A DNA stretch of 64,000 nucleotides from JBCCCJ01 sp039029315. GTDB taxonomy: Bacteria; Bacteroidota; Bacteroidia; J057. Position 1 is the first letter of the stretch, and each line of letters opens with the position of its first letter. Shown piece after piece: positions 16,687 through 25,151 of this stretch. The position numbers and the translations under genes are program-made. The notes below the pieces were generated by a model. It saw only the letters and a list, made by a program, of their open reading frames with translations. It was not told the origin of the DNA and did not search any database. The stretch covers positions 62,001-126,000 of the forward strand of contig JBCCGK010000002.1 of assembly GCA_039029315.1 (NCBI GenBank). The letters are read 5' to 3'.

Positions 16687-18294
16687 TTAATCAACTTTCG
16701 TCACAGCCTCTGCTTTCAGGCTGGAAGTCTTCTGTAATTTGGTGCGGGATCGACCAAAAACATCCAGGCCTCTGAAGAAAATCTTGTTGGTATTCGAACC
16801 GGATATTTGCAGCATCGTTCCAGTACCCGGAAGGGCATGAAGGTCACTCAACAAGGCTTCCTCTATATTGTGTAGAGAGACGGCCGGGTGGTTGGAAGCT
16901 GACAAACCTTGCCGTGTCTCAATCTCATCCATTCGAAGGTTTTTCACCTCGCTGATGGATATACCACTTTGCCATCTTGGTTCCGGTGCATCCTCATCCC
17001 ACTCAATCTTGACATCTTCCAAGACCAGCCCATCTACATGGTGGGCTTCAAATCCATGCGTGGCACGTTTATCAGCATATGCTTCCGGGTACATCGTCAA
17101 TTGTACGTTGCGCAACTGAATATTATGCAAATATCCCCCTTCAGGATGTAGGGTATCTGGTGTATATCCTTCTATTCTGCTAGTTCCCTGTCCATGTGCG
17201 ATGATGTTCTCAAACAAGACATTTTTTATGGTTCCCAATTTGGAAGACGCCCGCCTTTTTTTCAACACCACCCATATAGGATCACCATCCCCCCACCAAT
17301 TGAAATGCTTTCGGTTGGTTTCAATGGTAATATTTGAAAAAATGACATTTTCAACCGTTGCGCCATCACGGACCACGATACTCAGTCCACGATTGGAATT
17401 TCGTACCACACAATTGTTGAAAACAATGTGTCTTATATTTCCATAACTCTCGGTTCCCAACTTGAGCCCTGTTGAGGTAGAACTGACAACACAGTTGGAC
17501 ACTGTGACATTTTCACAATCGTATTTTCCCTCTGGGTTTTGGTTGGCTTTCAAGACGATTGCATCATCTCCTGTATAGACAATACAATCCGATATCGTTA
17601 CATCCTGACACCCATCAATATCAATCCCATCTGCATTGACGCCTTGATCCAAATCAGATTCTAAATAAGCGCCTCGAATAAATACTCTTTGGCATTGTTT
17701 CAGATCCATCAGCCAGAATCCAGCATCTATGACCGAAATATCTTCTATGGTTACATCTTTGCAGAGATGCATAAAGATGGTCGACACCCAGGGAGCAACT
17801 CTGTAATACATTTTCATTTCCACCCCAAATTCCTCTGCATTTCGGGTAATATCCTTGATGAAGTTGTCCACCTTTTTCAGGTCTTCATAGCTCCTTCTTC
17901 CCTGACCGTGTATCCTTCCTTTGCCTCGAATCGCAATGTGTTCTGCTTTCGAGGCGTAAATCAATACTGGTTGCTTCAAACGACTTCCTTCCAGACCAAA
18001 ATCCTGCGACCGTCTACTGGCAAATAAGGTTGCCCCAGCCTCCAGATGAAGGCTGACATAACTTTTCAATTGTAAAGATCCGCTGAGATAATTGCCTGGT
18101 GGAAGATACACGGTTCCTCCACCAGCAGAATGTGCAGCATCTATCGCCTGCTGAATTCCTCGTGTAGACAATGTTTGGGTATCGGTCTGTGCACCATAAT
18201 CCAGCACATTGTAAACAGGGAGTTTGGTTTGAGCCCAACTCATTCCCAATCCGCAGATCAGGTATATACTCCAAATCAATCGTAATTCTCGCAT
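16687..18294 (-). CDS. Glycoside hydrolase family 28 (polygalacturonase-type)
   Basis: A 535-aa secreted pectinase-type enzyme with signal peptide (LIWSIYLICGLGMSWAQ). The pectate-lyase-like beta-helix begins with YNVLDYGAQTD, IQQAIDAAHSAGGGTVYLPPGNY and LHLEAGATL. The GH28 catalytic Asp motifs are VNADGIDIDGC and YTGDDAIVLKA. The third motif, normally GHGxSIGS, is STSTGLKLGTE here, as in one branch of bacterial GH28-like proteins. The likely role is hydrolysis of galacturonan or rhamnogalacturonan outside the cytoplasm. It sits between two transglycosylase-like paralogues on the same strand; the gap to each is under 150 bp. Confidence 0.88.
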   Translation of the reverse strand: MRELRLIWSIYLICGLGMSWAQTKLPVYNVLDYGAQTDTQTLSTRGIQQAIDAAHSAGGGTVYLPPGNYLSGSLQLKSYVSLHLEAGATLFASRRSQDFGLEGSRLKQPVLIYASKAEHIAIRGKGRIHGQGRRSYEDLKKVDNFIKDITRNAEEFGVEMKMYYRVAPWVSTIFMHLCKDVTIEDISVIDAGFWLMDLKQCQRVFIRGAYLESDLDQGVNADGIDIDGCQDVTISDCIVYTGDDAIVLKANQNPEGKYDCENVTVSNCVVSSTSTGLKLGTESYGNIRHIVFNNCVVRNSNRGLSIVVRDGATVENVIFSNITIETNRKHFNWWGDGDPIWVVLKKRRASSKLGTIKNVLFENIIAHGQGTSRIEGYTPDTLHPEGGYLHNIQLRNVQLTMYPEAYADKRATHGFEAHHVDGLVLEDVKIEWDEDAPEPRWQSGISISEVKNLRMDEIETRQGLSASNHPAVSLHNIEEALLSDLHALPGTGTMLQISGSNTNKIFFRGLDVFGRSRTKLQKTSSLKAEAVTKVD

Positions 18295-18322
18295 GAGGTA
18301 GTTGTTAGTAGCAGCAGAAAGC

Positions 18323-19264
18323 TTACTCGCAAATTAATTCTCCTTCCAAGGCCATGATATAATCCAATTCCAGCAAGGTTGCAAGTGCGACCTGAGAATA
18401 ATTTTGAGAAGAATTACCAAACCGACGATATCTCGTTGTCCACAACTGCCTGATCAAGGACATTCCTCCTTCTGTCGGGCGGATTTTTCTCATAACACCT
18501 CCAACATTGGTTGCTCCTGCATGATAGACATGCAGGACGAGTAGTCGGAACCATAAGGCATTTTCATCATATCCAATCCCTCTGGCCCGGAGGATCTTTT
18601 TGGTTTCTGGAATGCAGATCTCTTTGAAATGCCTGGCTGATGCCTCCGCAGCTTTCGGAAAAATGGCCCGTTCATCTACCTCAGAGGTGACAGTCAAGCC
18701 ATGTTGTCGAGCGACATATTTCATCAATTGAAATGGACCAAATGCACCTGTAGGAGATTGTTCGAGCCGCCCGGGACTTTCGATCAGCAAAATGGCCTGC
18801 GCATACCATGGATTGACTCCTGCCTGCTGAAAAACAGGAATCGCCTGGTGAATTTCCGGGATGACCGACCTTAGTTGATAAAAATCCTGTTTGCCATAGG
18901 TTACATACAATTTCTCTTTCTCCGCAACGCCCAATTCTTTCTGTAGGCTATCTTTGAATGCTTGCTGACCTTCTCTCGAGAGGGTATCATACCAGATGGT
19001 TGGAAACCGATAAACGATTTGTCGAGTTTTGGCTATATTTAATAAGCTGGTATCTGGGTCAAGGCTGATCACCTTTCTCCAAAATTGAATTTGAGGCAAG
19101 GTATCCCAGCCTTCCAGATAGAGATAAGGGTTTTGGATCAGATTAACTTCCAGTGTATCAGAAAATTGAATCTTTTCCAAGGATTGATCTGCAAAAAAAT
19201 CTTGTCCTGAACATAATTGAATAGACAAAAAAAAGTAAGCAAGACGAAGGAGCACTCTCATCAT
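18323..19264 (-). CDS. Lytic-transglycosylase-like protein, paralogue 2 of 3
   Basis: A 313-aa protein with a signal peptide (LLRLAYFFLSIQLCSG). It shares the full architecture of the gene at 15281-16546: WDTLPQIQFWRKVISLDPDT, INIAKTRQIV-like NIAKTRQIV, VNPWYAQAILLIESPG with the probable catalytic Glu, GAFGPFQLM, ALWFRLLVLHVYHAGATNV, and NSSQNYSQVALATL. Probably periplasmic or outer-membrane peptidoglycan lyase activity. It is 28 nt upstream of the GH28 gene, so the two may be co-transcribed. Its upstream region holds the long palindrome at 19326-19403. Confidence 0.78.
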   Translation of the reverse strand: MMRVLLRLAYFFLSIQLCSGQDFFADQSLEKIQFSDTLEVNLIQNPYLYLEGWDTLPQIQFWRKVISLDPDTSLLNIAKTRQIVYRFPTIWYDTLSREGQQAFKDSLQKELGVAEKEKLYVTYGKQDFYQLRSVIPEIHQAIPVFQQAGVNPWYAQAILLIESPGRLEQSPTGAFGPFQLMKYVARQHGLTVTSEVDERAIFPKAAEASARHFKEICIPETKKILRARGIGYDENALWFRLLVLHVYHAGATNVGGVMRKIRPTEGGMSLIRQLWTTRYRRFGNSSQNYSQVALATLLELDYIMALEGELICE

Positions 19265-19666
19265 TTCCTGAATTATTTCCCTTTAGTAATACGAGAAAAA
19301 TAAGCTTTCGAGTTTTGGGTAGAGATTTTGTGCCAGACCAAGGAAGAAAAACCGAATGTGCCGGGGCACATTCGGTTTTTTCTGACGCAGGACTGGTGCA
19401 AAAGATCAAGCAAAACGAAATCTTATTTTTTGAGTGTTACTTAACAGTCGAAATTGCAAAGAATGTCAGGGCTTTCAAATCCTTTTCATGGAAATTCCAA
19501 ACGATTGCTTACAATCATTCCCTCCATTTGCAATTTTATCTTTCATTTGTACGATCTTAGGGGGAGTGCAGTTCTTGAATTAGCAAGATGATTTTTTGAG
19601 GTGATGCTAAAGGATGCTAAGTTTGTTCAATGAATCCCTAATTCTCAGATAGAAATACAATTTTTC
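19265..19666. other. Divergent intergenic region with a long palindrome
   Basis: About 400 bp between the divergent transglycosylase-like and amidohydrolase genes. It contains the nested inverted repeat at 19326-19403; the rest is A/T-rich. TTATTTTTC near 19300 on the minus strand is close to a -7 element for the gene starting at 19264. No gene is supported. Confidence 0.6.
19326..19403. repeat. 78-bp nested palindrome with terminator-like core
   Basis: An inner stem of 17-bp arms (GAAAAACCGAATGTGCC at 19346-19362; its near-perfect complement ends at 19382) is flanked by outer arms TTTTGTGCCAG (19326-19336) and CTGGTGCAAAA (19393-19403) that pair with two wobble positions. A-run and T-run at the stem base make it terminator-like in both directions, but no gene ends near it. 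Confidence 0.8.
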
Positions 19667-20794
19667 ATGCAAAGAATTTTTCTTTTCCTTCTTCTTCTAT
19701 CATGCCTGTCTGGTATAAACATACGCGTGATCGCCCAAGCTCTCGACCCGGCTGATACCTTGATGAGTTTTGAGGAATATCAGCCTATATCAACCCTCGT
19801 TGTGCCCGAACATCCGATTACTCGTGCGAAATATCCATTCATAGATGTGCACAGTCATCAGTACCGAATGGATGAAAGGGATTTGGAACCATTGGTCGCA
19901 GAAATGGATTCTCTCAATATTGGCGCCATGGTCAATCTGAGTGGACGGGGATGGAGTCGATCCCCTGATTATCTGGAAAACAGCATCAAAAATATCGACA
20001 AACAAGCACCAGGCAGGATTGTTACCTTCACCAATATCCGTTTCGATGGCATCGATGACCCCAACTGGCAGAAGCTCACACTTGCACAACTAGAGCGAGA
20101 TGTAAAAGATGGCGCCAATGGATTGAAAATCTTCAAAAATCTTGGCCTTAGCACCAAAGACAGCAAAGGCAATCGCATAGCTGTGGACGATCCCAGATTG
20201 GACCCTATCTGGGCCAAGTGTGGGGAGCTAGGCGTTCCTGTTCTCATCCATACAGGAGAACCTGCTGCTTTCTGGAAGCCCAGGGACAAGAACAATGAGC
20301 GTTGGCTCGAACTCAAACAAAAACCAAGGCGATACCGCGATCCAAAAACAAATCCTTCCTGGGAGGAATTGATGGGAGAACAACACAATATTTTTCGCAA
20401 ACATCCCAACACCATTTTTATCAACGCTCACCTGGGTTGGCTGGGAAATGATCTGGAAAGGTTGGGGAAACTCCTGGATGAATTGCCCAATATGTACACA
20501 GAAATTGGAGCTGTACTTGCAGAATTAGGCCGTCAACCCAGAAATGCCAGAGCATTTTTTCTCAAATACCAGGATAGAATCATGTTCGGAAAGGACAGCT
20601 ATCGTCCCAATGAATTTCCTTATTATTTCAGAGTACTTGAAACCGATGATGAGTACTTTGATTATTATCGAAAAAGACATGCTCACTGGAAAATGTACGG
20701 ACTCAATCTTCCTGATGAGGTGTTGAAAAAGTTGTATTACAAAAATGCCATCAAAGTCATTCCTGGCTTCGATGCATCACAGTTTCCCGAGTAA
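19667..20794 (+). CDS. Amidohydrolase-family TIM-barrel hydrolase, exported
   Basis: A 375-aa protein with signal peptide (IFLFLLLLSCLSGINIRVIAQ) and an amidohydrolase-2 type metal-dependent barrel. The metal-binding HxH-like motif is FIDVHSHQ; other family features are VNLSGRGW, DGANGLKIFKNLGL, VLIHTGEPAAFW, IFINAHLGW and the final metal/active-site Asp in IMFGKDSYRP. Relatives hydrolyse or decarboxylate small cyclic or aromatic substrates; this substrate is unknown. Export is less common for the family but occurs in Bacteroidota. The third transglycosylase-like gene starts 8 nt after it, so they form an operon with the ROK kinase. Confidence 0.85.
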   Translation: MQRIFLFLLLLSCLSGINIRVIAQALDPADTLMSFEEYQPISTLVVPEHPITRAKYPFIDVHSHQYRMDERDLEPLVAEMDSLNIGAMVNLSGRGWSRSPDYLENSIKNIDKQAPGRIVTFTNIRFDGIDDPNWQKLTLAQLERDVKDGANGLKIFKNLGLSTKDSKGNRIAVDDPRLDPIWAKCGELGVPVLIHTGEPAAFWKPRDKNNERWLELKQKPRRYRDPKTNPSWEELMGEQHNIFRKHPNTIFINAHLGWLGNDLERLGKLLDELPNMYTEIGAVLAELGRQPRNARAFFLKYQDRIMFGKDSYRPNEFPYYFRVLETDDEYFDYYRKRHAHWKMYGLNLPDEVLKKLYYKNAIKVIPGFDASQFPE

Positions 20795-20802
20795 AGGCTT
20801 TC

Positions 20803-21795
20803 ATGTTCATGAGAAGAGTGCTCCTTTTTTTCTTTGCTTGTATCATGTTTTGTATTGGTTCTCGGCCATTTCCCCTGATCCCTCCGAAAACTGATCATCT
20901 AGAAAGCTGGGAAGCTTCTCTGAAGGAAGAATATGCCTACAATTGCCTGAAAGTCGTTGATAATTCAATGATTTTTACAGAGAAGTGGGATACCCTTGTA
21001 CAGCCCGCTTTTTGGCGAAATGCAATGGATCTGTCCCCAGATAGCCTCATCATCAACATTGCCAAAACCAGGCAGGTCATCGGATATATTCCCTACAAAC
21101 ATTGGCGGGGTATGAGTGAGAGGAAATTGCGTAGCTATGAAGACAGCATCCGGCAAGCATATCAGTTAGGAAAAAAAGATGAGATTTACTTCACTAACGG
21201 ACGAAGTCATTTTTATCAATTTCACAAAGTACTTCCCGAAATCTCTCGCGCAGTAGAGGTCTTCCATGCTGAAGGAGTAGATCCCTGGTATGCACAAACA
21301 ATTCTTCTGATCGAGAGTCCCGGTCGATTGCAATTCTCTACAGAAGGAGCATATGGCGCATTTCAGTTAATGGAAGGCGTCGCCAAAGAAGTCGGTCTTG
21401 TGATCAATGATACCCTGGATGAGCGAGAGGATTTCGAAAAATCTGCCGTTGGTGCTGCACGTCTGATTCAGCGGACCTGCATCCCCAAAGCAAAAGTCCT
21501 GGCGGATCATTGGCAGCTAGAATACAAAGAAGATGATCTTTGGTTCAGATTACTTGTCCTGCATGTCTACCATGCTGGATTTGGAAATGTGAGACGGGTT
21601 CTCCGAAAAATTCGCCCAACAGAGGGAGGGATTCCACTCTTTTTGCAGTTGTGGCAAACCAAGGGCAGAAGATTTGGAAACGCCTCTCAGAACTACTCCC
21701 AAATTGCCCTTGCTTCTCTCATGGAACTGGAAGAAATCATTCAGGAAGAGGTCATTCTCTGTCCAGACGATTGGCAGGCTCAGATAACAGATTAG
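20803..21795 (+). CDS. Lytic-transglycosylase-like protein, paralogue 3 of 3
   Basis: A 330-aa exported protein (signal segment VLLFFFACIMFCIGS). It carries the same blocks as its two paralogues: WDTLVQPAFWRNAMDLSPDS, INIAKTRQVIGY, VDPWYAQTILLIESPG (probable catalytic Glu), GAYGAFQLM, DLWFRLLVLHVYHAGFGNV, RKIRPTEGGIPL and NASQNYSQIALASL. It lies on the plus strand, opposite to the other two, and follows the amidohydrolase gene by 8 nt. A ROK kinase gene begins 20 nt downstream. An ATG at 20809 is an equally possible start. Confidence 0.78.
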   Translation: MFMRRVLLFFFACIMFCIGSRPFPLIPPKTDHLESWEASLKEEYAYNCLKVVDNSMIFTEKWDTLVQPAFWRNAMDLSPDSLIINIAKTRQVIGYIPYKHWRGMSERKLRSYEDSIRQAYQLGKKDEIYFTNGRSHFYQFHKVLPEISRAVEVFHAEGVDPWYAQTILLIESPGRLQFSTEGAYGAFQLMEGVAKEVGLVINDTLDEREDFEKSAVGAARLIQRTCIPKAKVLADHWQLEYKEDDLWFRLLVLHVYHAGFGNVRRVLRKIRPTEGGIPLFLQLWQTKGRRFGNASQNYSQIALASLMELEEIIQEEVILCPDDWQAQITD

Positions 21796-21815
21796 ACATG
21801 AATAAGGTGTGACTT

Positions 21816-22727
21816 ATGTCTTTGATTTTCGGTATTGATCTAGGTGGAACAAAAACAGAAGGGATCGTCTTGGATTCCTCCCAGCAATATGCACAGATAA
21901 CTCGAATCCGAATTCCAACAGAGCGGGACAAAGGCTATACACATATTCTAGACAATATTGAAGGACTCCTCAACCGACTATCCGAAAGCTGTGGACAATC
22001 CCCCAAAAAACTGGGAATCGGCACACCTGGTGCCTTTGATCCTTCAACACAGACCATCAAAAACAGCAATACGACTTGCCTTATCGGCCAACCACTCAAA
22101 AAAGATTTGCAAGATCGATTAGGGATGGAAGTTCGCTTCGCCAATGACGCCAATTGCTTTGCCCTGGCAGAAACAAAAATGGGCATCATCCCAGAGATGG
22201 TCCCCAATGCAGAAGTAGTGTTTGGCATCATTCTCGGAACTGGCGTAGGGGGCGGGATCGTTATCCGAGGGCAAATCCTTCAAGGGCTTCACAACATTGG
22301 GGGAGAATGGGGGCACAATTTCCTGGATGTCTCCGGAGGCAAGTGCTATTGTGGAAGGTCTGGCTGTGTGGAAACCATTCTCTCAGGGCCAGCCCTGGAG
22401 GCCTATTACCATACCCTTAGCCAGACAAAACGAAAACTCGCAGACATCTATAAACGGCATGTGGCTGGTATCGATGCACATGCCACAAACACAATCCGCC
22501 GGCTGATCGCACATTTTGGAAAAGCCTTGGGGCCTGTCATCAATCTTATTGATCCTCAGGCGGTGGTAATTGGCGGAGGCCTTGGAAATATAGGACTTCT
22601 CTATTCAGAAGGCAGGAATGAAGTCGCCAAATATGTGTTTAATTCCAGGATGGAAACCAGAATTCTCAAGCCCAAACTGGGAGATAGTGCTGGCGTATTG
22701 GGAGCTGCTCTTCTTGTTGAATCCTAG
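21816..22727 (+). CDS. ROK-family sugar kinase
   Basis: A 303-aa cytoplasmic ROK protein. It has the phosphate loop FGIDLGGTKTEG (5-16), substrate residues FANDANCFALAE (108-119, catalytic Asp111), GTGVGGGIVIRG, the zinc ligands His167 in GGEWGH and Cys177/179/184 in CYCGRSGC, and VVIGGGLG near the end. The lack of a DNA-binding N-terminus makes it a kinase, not a repressor. Relatives phosphorylate GlcNAc, ManNAc, glucose or fructose. The position after a transglycosylase-like gene would fit an amino-sugar recycling role, but that is inference only. Confidence 0.88.
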   Translation: MSLIFGIDLGGTKTEGIVLDSSQQYAQITRIRIPTERDKGYTHILDNIEGLLNRLSESCGQSPKKLGIGTPGAFDPSTQTIKNSNTTCLIGQPLKKDLQDRLGMEVRFANDANCFALAETKMGIIPEMVPNAEVVFGIILGTGVGGGIVIRGQILQGLHNIGGEWGHNFLDVSGGKCYCGRSGCVETILSGPALEAYYHTLSQTKRKLADIYKRHVAGIDAHATNTIRRLIAHFGKALGPVINLIDPQAVVIGGGLGNIGLLYSEGRNEVAKYVFNSRMETRILKPKLGDSAGVLGAALLVES

Positions 22728-22735
22728 AGTGTGGC

Positions 22736-22766
22736 TTGCGAAACATTCAATTATGCGTATTTTCGC
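22736..22766 (+). promoter_or_regulatory. Probable promoter of the AGCS symporter gene
   Basis: TTG at 22736-22738 and TATTTTCG at 22759-22766 (TAnnTTTG with one change) are 20 bp apart. The element lies 27 bp before the ATG at 22793 and supports that start over the in-frame codon at 22736. Confidence 0.5.
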
Positions 22767-22792
22767 CAAAGCTTTTTACTAACTCTACCACG

Positions 22793-24367
22793 ATGAAGTC
22801 ATTACTTACTGGAATTGTCCTATTTCTTTTTGTTGGATTTGCATTTGCACAAAATCCGGAGGCACCTGCCGAGGAAGTCGTTGAGCAAGGACCCTCGCTC
22901 ATCAGCAAAATTGCGGATACCATGTGGGGATGGGGACCAGTAGTTGCCACGAGAGATACTCCTGAAGGTCCAGTCAAGGATATGTTGCCTTTATTGGTGA
23001 TTCTTCTCCTTGGGACCGGGATCATTTTGACCTTCACAACCGGAGCAGTTCAATTCAAAAAATTCCGCTCTGCATCAAGGCTCCTTTTGGCCGGAGCCAT
23101 GCGCAAGGATGGTTCTGATAAAGAAGAAGGGGACATTACACCCTTCCAGGCATTGATGACCTCACTGTCAGCTACAGTCGGCAATGGAAACATCGCAGGT
23201 GTGGCTACTGCTATCGCCCTGGGTGGACCAGGAGCTGCTTTTTGGATGTGGATGACAGCCTTGTTTGGAATGGCAACCAAGTATGGAGAGGCAGTGCTTG
23301 GGATCAAGTACCGAAAAGTCGCGGAGGACGGTTCCATGTCTGGTGGACCCATGTATTATTGTGAATACGGGATTGGCGGAAAACTTGGAAAAACATTGGG
23401 AATTATTTTTGCCATTTCTGGCTTGATTGCCTGTCTGATTGGAACAGGGAATATGTTCCAGTCCAACTCTATGGCGGTTGCGGTAGCGACCCAGTTAACA
23501 AACAACAATATCATCAGCCCTGACAGTGCCCAATTGGCACAGGGCGTCGTCGGATTTATTGTGGCAGTCCTGGTAGGAATGGTCATTCTTGGAGGAGTAA
23601 AAAGAATTGCCGCTGTGTCGGAGCGATTGGTTCCCACCATGATTGGTATGTATTTCCTCGGTGCATTGATCATTATTTTTTGGAACATCACTGATATTCC
23701 AGCTGCTTTTGGCACCATTCTTCACTCCGCTATGAACCCACAGGCAGCCTTGGGAGGTGCCGTTGGAATTGGAATTGCCCAAGCCATCCGATATGGTGTG
23801 GCTCGAGGGATTCTGAGCAATGAATCTGGCCTGGGTAGTGCCCCTATTGCCCACGGTGCTGCGAAAACAAAAGAACCTGTCCAGCAAGGAATGATTGCCA
23901 TGATGGGAACCTTCATCGATACCATCGTTGTCTGTACACTGACTGCTTTGGTCATCACTGTAACTGGTGCCTATAAACAAGGTCCATTGTTCGTGGATGA
24001 GGGCGCATTACAGAGTATCGACATGACCATGTTTGCATTCAACCAGGTGATTCCTGGGGGGAGTTATGTGGTGATGATAGGCTCTTTTCTCTTTGGAATC
24101 TCTACCCTGATTGGATGGAGTTACTATGGTGAAAAATGCCTGGAGTACCTTGCAGGGGTGAAAAGCAAAAACATTTATCGGATCATTTTTATCATTTTCC
24201 TCTTTGTCGGTTCCCTCCCTACAGCAGAAGGGATCAGTGAATTGGCCAAGGTTGGAGACATCGGAAACGCCTTGATGGCCGTTCCTAACTTGATAGCCTT
24301 GTTGTTATTGGCCAGAGAAGTGGGAAGAATTACCAAAGATTATATCAAGCGCCAAGCAACTGCCTAG
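22793..24367 (+). CDS. Sodium:alanine/glycine symporter (AGCS family)
   Basis: A 524-aa inner-membrane transporter that imports small neutral amino acids with sodium. It begins with a hydrophobic segment resembling a cleavable signal peptide (MKSLLTGIVLFLFVGFAFAQ), common in Bacteroidota members. Family motifs are TPFQALMTSLSATVGNGNIAGVATAI, GGPGAAFWMWMTALFGMATKYGEAVL, the AGCS signature region GGPMYYCEYGI, NESGLGSAPIAHGAAKT and GWSYYGEKCLEYL. About ten membrane segments are visible. The start was chosen from the signal peptide and promoter spacing. Confidence 0.93.
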   Translation: MKSLLTGIVLFLFVGFAFAQNPEAPAEEVVEQGPSLISKIADTMWGWGPVVATRDTPEGPVKDMLPLLVILLLGTGIILTFTTGAVQFKKFRSASRLLLAGAMRKDGSDKEEGDITPFQALMTSLSATVGNGNIAGVATAIALGGPGAAFWMWMTALFGMATKYGEAVLGIKYRKVAEDGSMSGGPMYYCEYGIGGKLGKTLGIIFAISGLIACLIGTGNMFQSNSMAVAVATQLTNNNIISPDSAQLAQGVVGFIVAVLVGMVILGGVKRIAAVSERLVPTMIGMYFLGALIIIFWNITDIPAAFGTILHSAMNPQAALGGAVGIGIAQAIRYGVARGILSNESGLGSAPIAHGAAKTKEPVQQGMIAMMGTFIDTIVVCTLTALVITVTGAYKQGPLFVDEGALQSIDMTMFAFNQVIPGGSYVVMIGSFLFGISTLIGWSYYGEKCLEYLAGVKSKNIYRIIFIIFLFVGSLPTAEGISELAKVGDIGNALMAVPNLIALLLLAREVGRITKDYIKRQATA

Positions 24368-24401
24368 GCTATTTTTGCTGTCTTTACTCAGAAGAAGTAA
24401 T

Positions 24402-25151
24402 ATGTCTATCCCAAGTCATTCCAAGTTGATGAGAACACTAACTCTCCTATTATTCATCCTGGGAAGCTGTAGTTTGTTTTCCCAAAACTATCAGTCAAAT
24501 ATCTCTATCCAGATTGGTGGTCAAGCTCGATTTTCGAATCCAGGCCCTGTCAACTTTGCGATCGATAGTCTGTTCAATGACATTCATCGATCTGCCAGGC
24601 AATCCTTAAGTCCTGTCAAGTGGACCATGGGATTTTCCGGCGGCATAGGGTATCACAAAGGGAGAGCGAATCTTCGATTGCTTGGCTCGGTTTATTCCTT
24701 TACCTCCACAGCTCTTTATACTCAGTCCGGTGAGGATTTGAGAAGAGACCTAAGGTTTAGTGGGATGGAAGGAAGTCTGACGCTGACAAGCGAGTTGATT
24801 CCTATCACCGACATATTTGGGTTCAATGTAGGTGGCGGATTAAGCGCAACGAATTTCCGAATGGCTACGCTGGTCCAAGCTGAATCCAGCTTTGATGAAG
24901 CTGCTGATCTGACTGACATCAGTAGCCAGTGGAAAGTCGGATTCATCATCCAAACGCCTTTTCGCGTGGGAATAGGCCCACAAGTCAAAGTATCAGTCGA
25001 ACCATTCTATCAAGTATTTTTCTCCCCAATCAATGCTGCAGCTTTAGGGGAAGAATTGTTCGGTCAGGCAGGACCCTTAGACAAGCTTAGAGGAGACGCC
25101 GATCATGCTGGCTTCACCGCCACAATTATGGTGTATTTGAGAAGAAATTAG
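24402..25151 (+). CDS. Probable outer-membrane beta-barrel protein, unknown
   Basis: A 249-aa exported protein (signal peptide ending LFILGSCSLFSQ). The rest is made of short amphipathic strands with glycines and aromatic ends, such as KWTMGFSGGIGYHKGRANLRLLGSVYSF and VKVSVEPFYQVFFSP, consistent with a small outer-membrane barrel. No family name can be given. ATG at 24402 is preceded by AGAAGAAG, a Shine-Dalgarno-like run; ATG 24429 is an alternative. Its last four bases overlap the stop of the convergent kinase gene. Confidence 0.65.
   Translation: MSIPSHSKLMRTLTLLLFILGSCSLFSQNYQSNISIQIGGQARFSNPGPVNFAIDSLFNDIHRSARQSLSPVKWTMGFSGGIGYHKGRANLRLLGSVYSFTSTALYTQSGEDLRRDLRFSGMEGSLTLTSELIPITDIFGFNVGGGLSATNFRMATLVQAESSFDEAADLTDISSQWKVGFIIQTPFRVGIGPQVKVSVEPFYQVFFSPINAAALGEELFGQAGPLDKLRGDADHAGFTATIMVYLRRN

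Noticed and set aside
19326..19403. Integron attC site
   Set aside because: Nested arms recall attC, but the GTTRRRY / RYYYAAC core sites are missing, there is no integrase and neighbours are ordinary chromosomal genes.
19315..19560. 81-aa plus-strand frame through the palindrome, and its minus-strand counterpart at 19158-19409
   Set aside because: Both read through a near-perfect inverted repeat, so the peptides contain matching mirror words (KTECAGAHSVF / KTECAPAHSVF). This follows from the palindrome, not from selection on protein.
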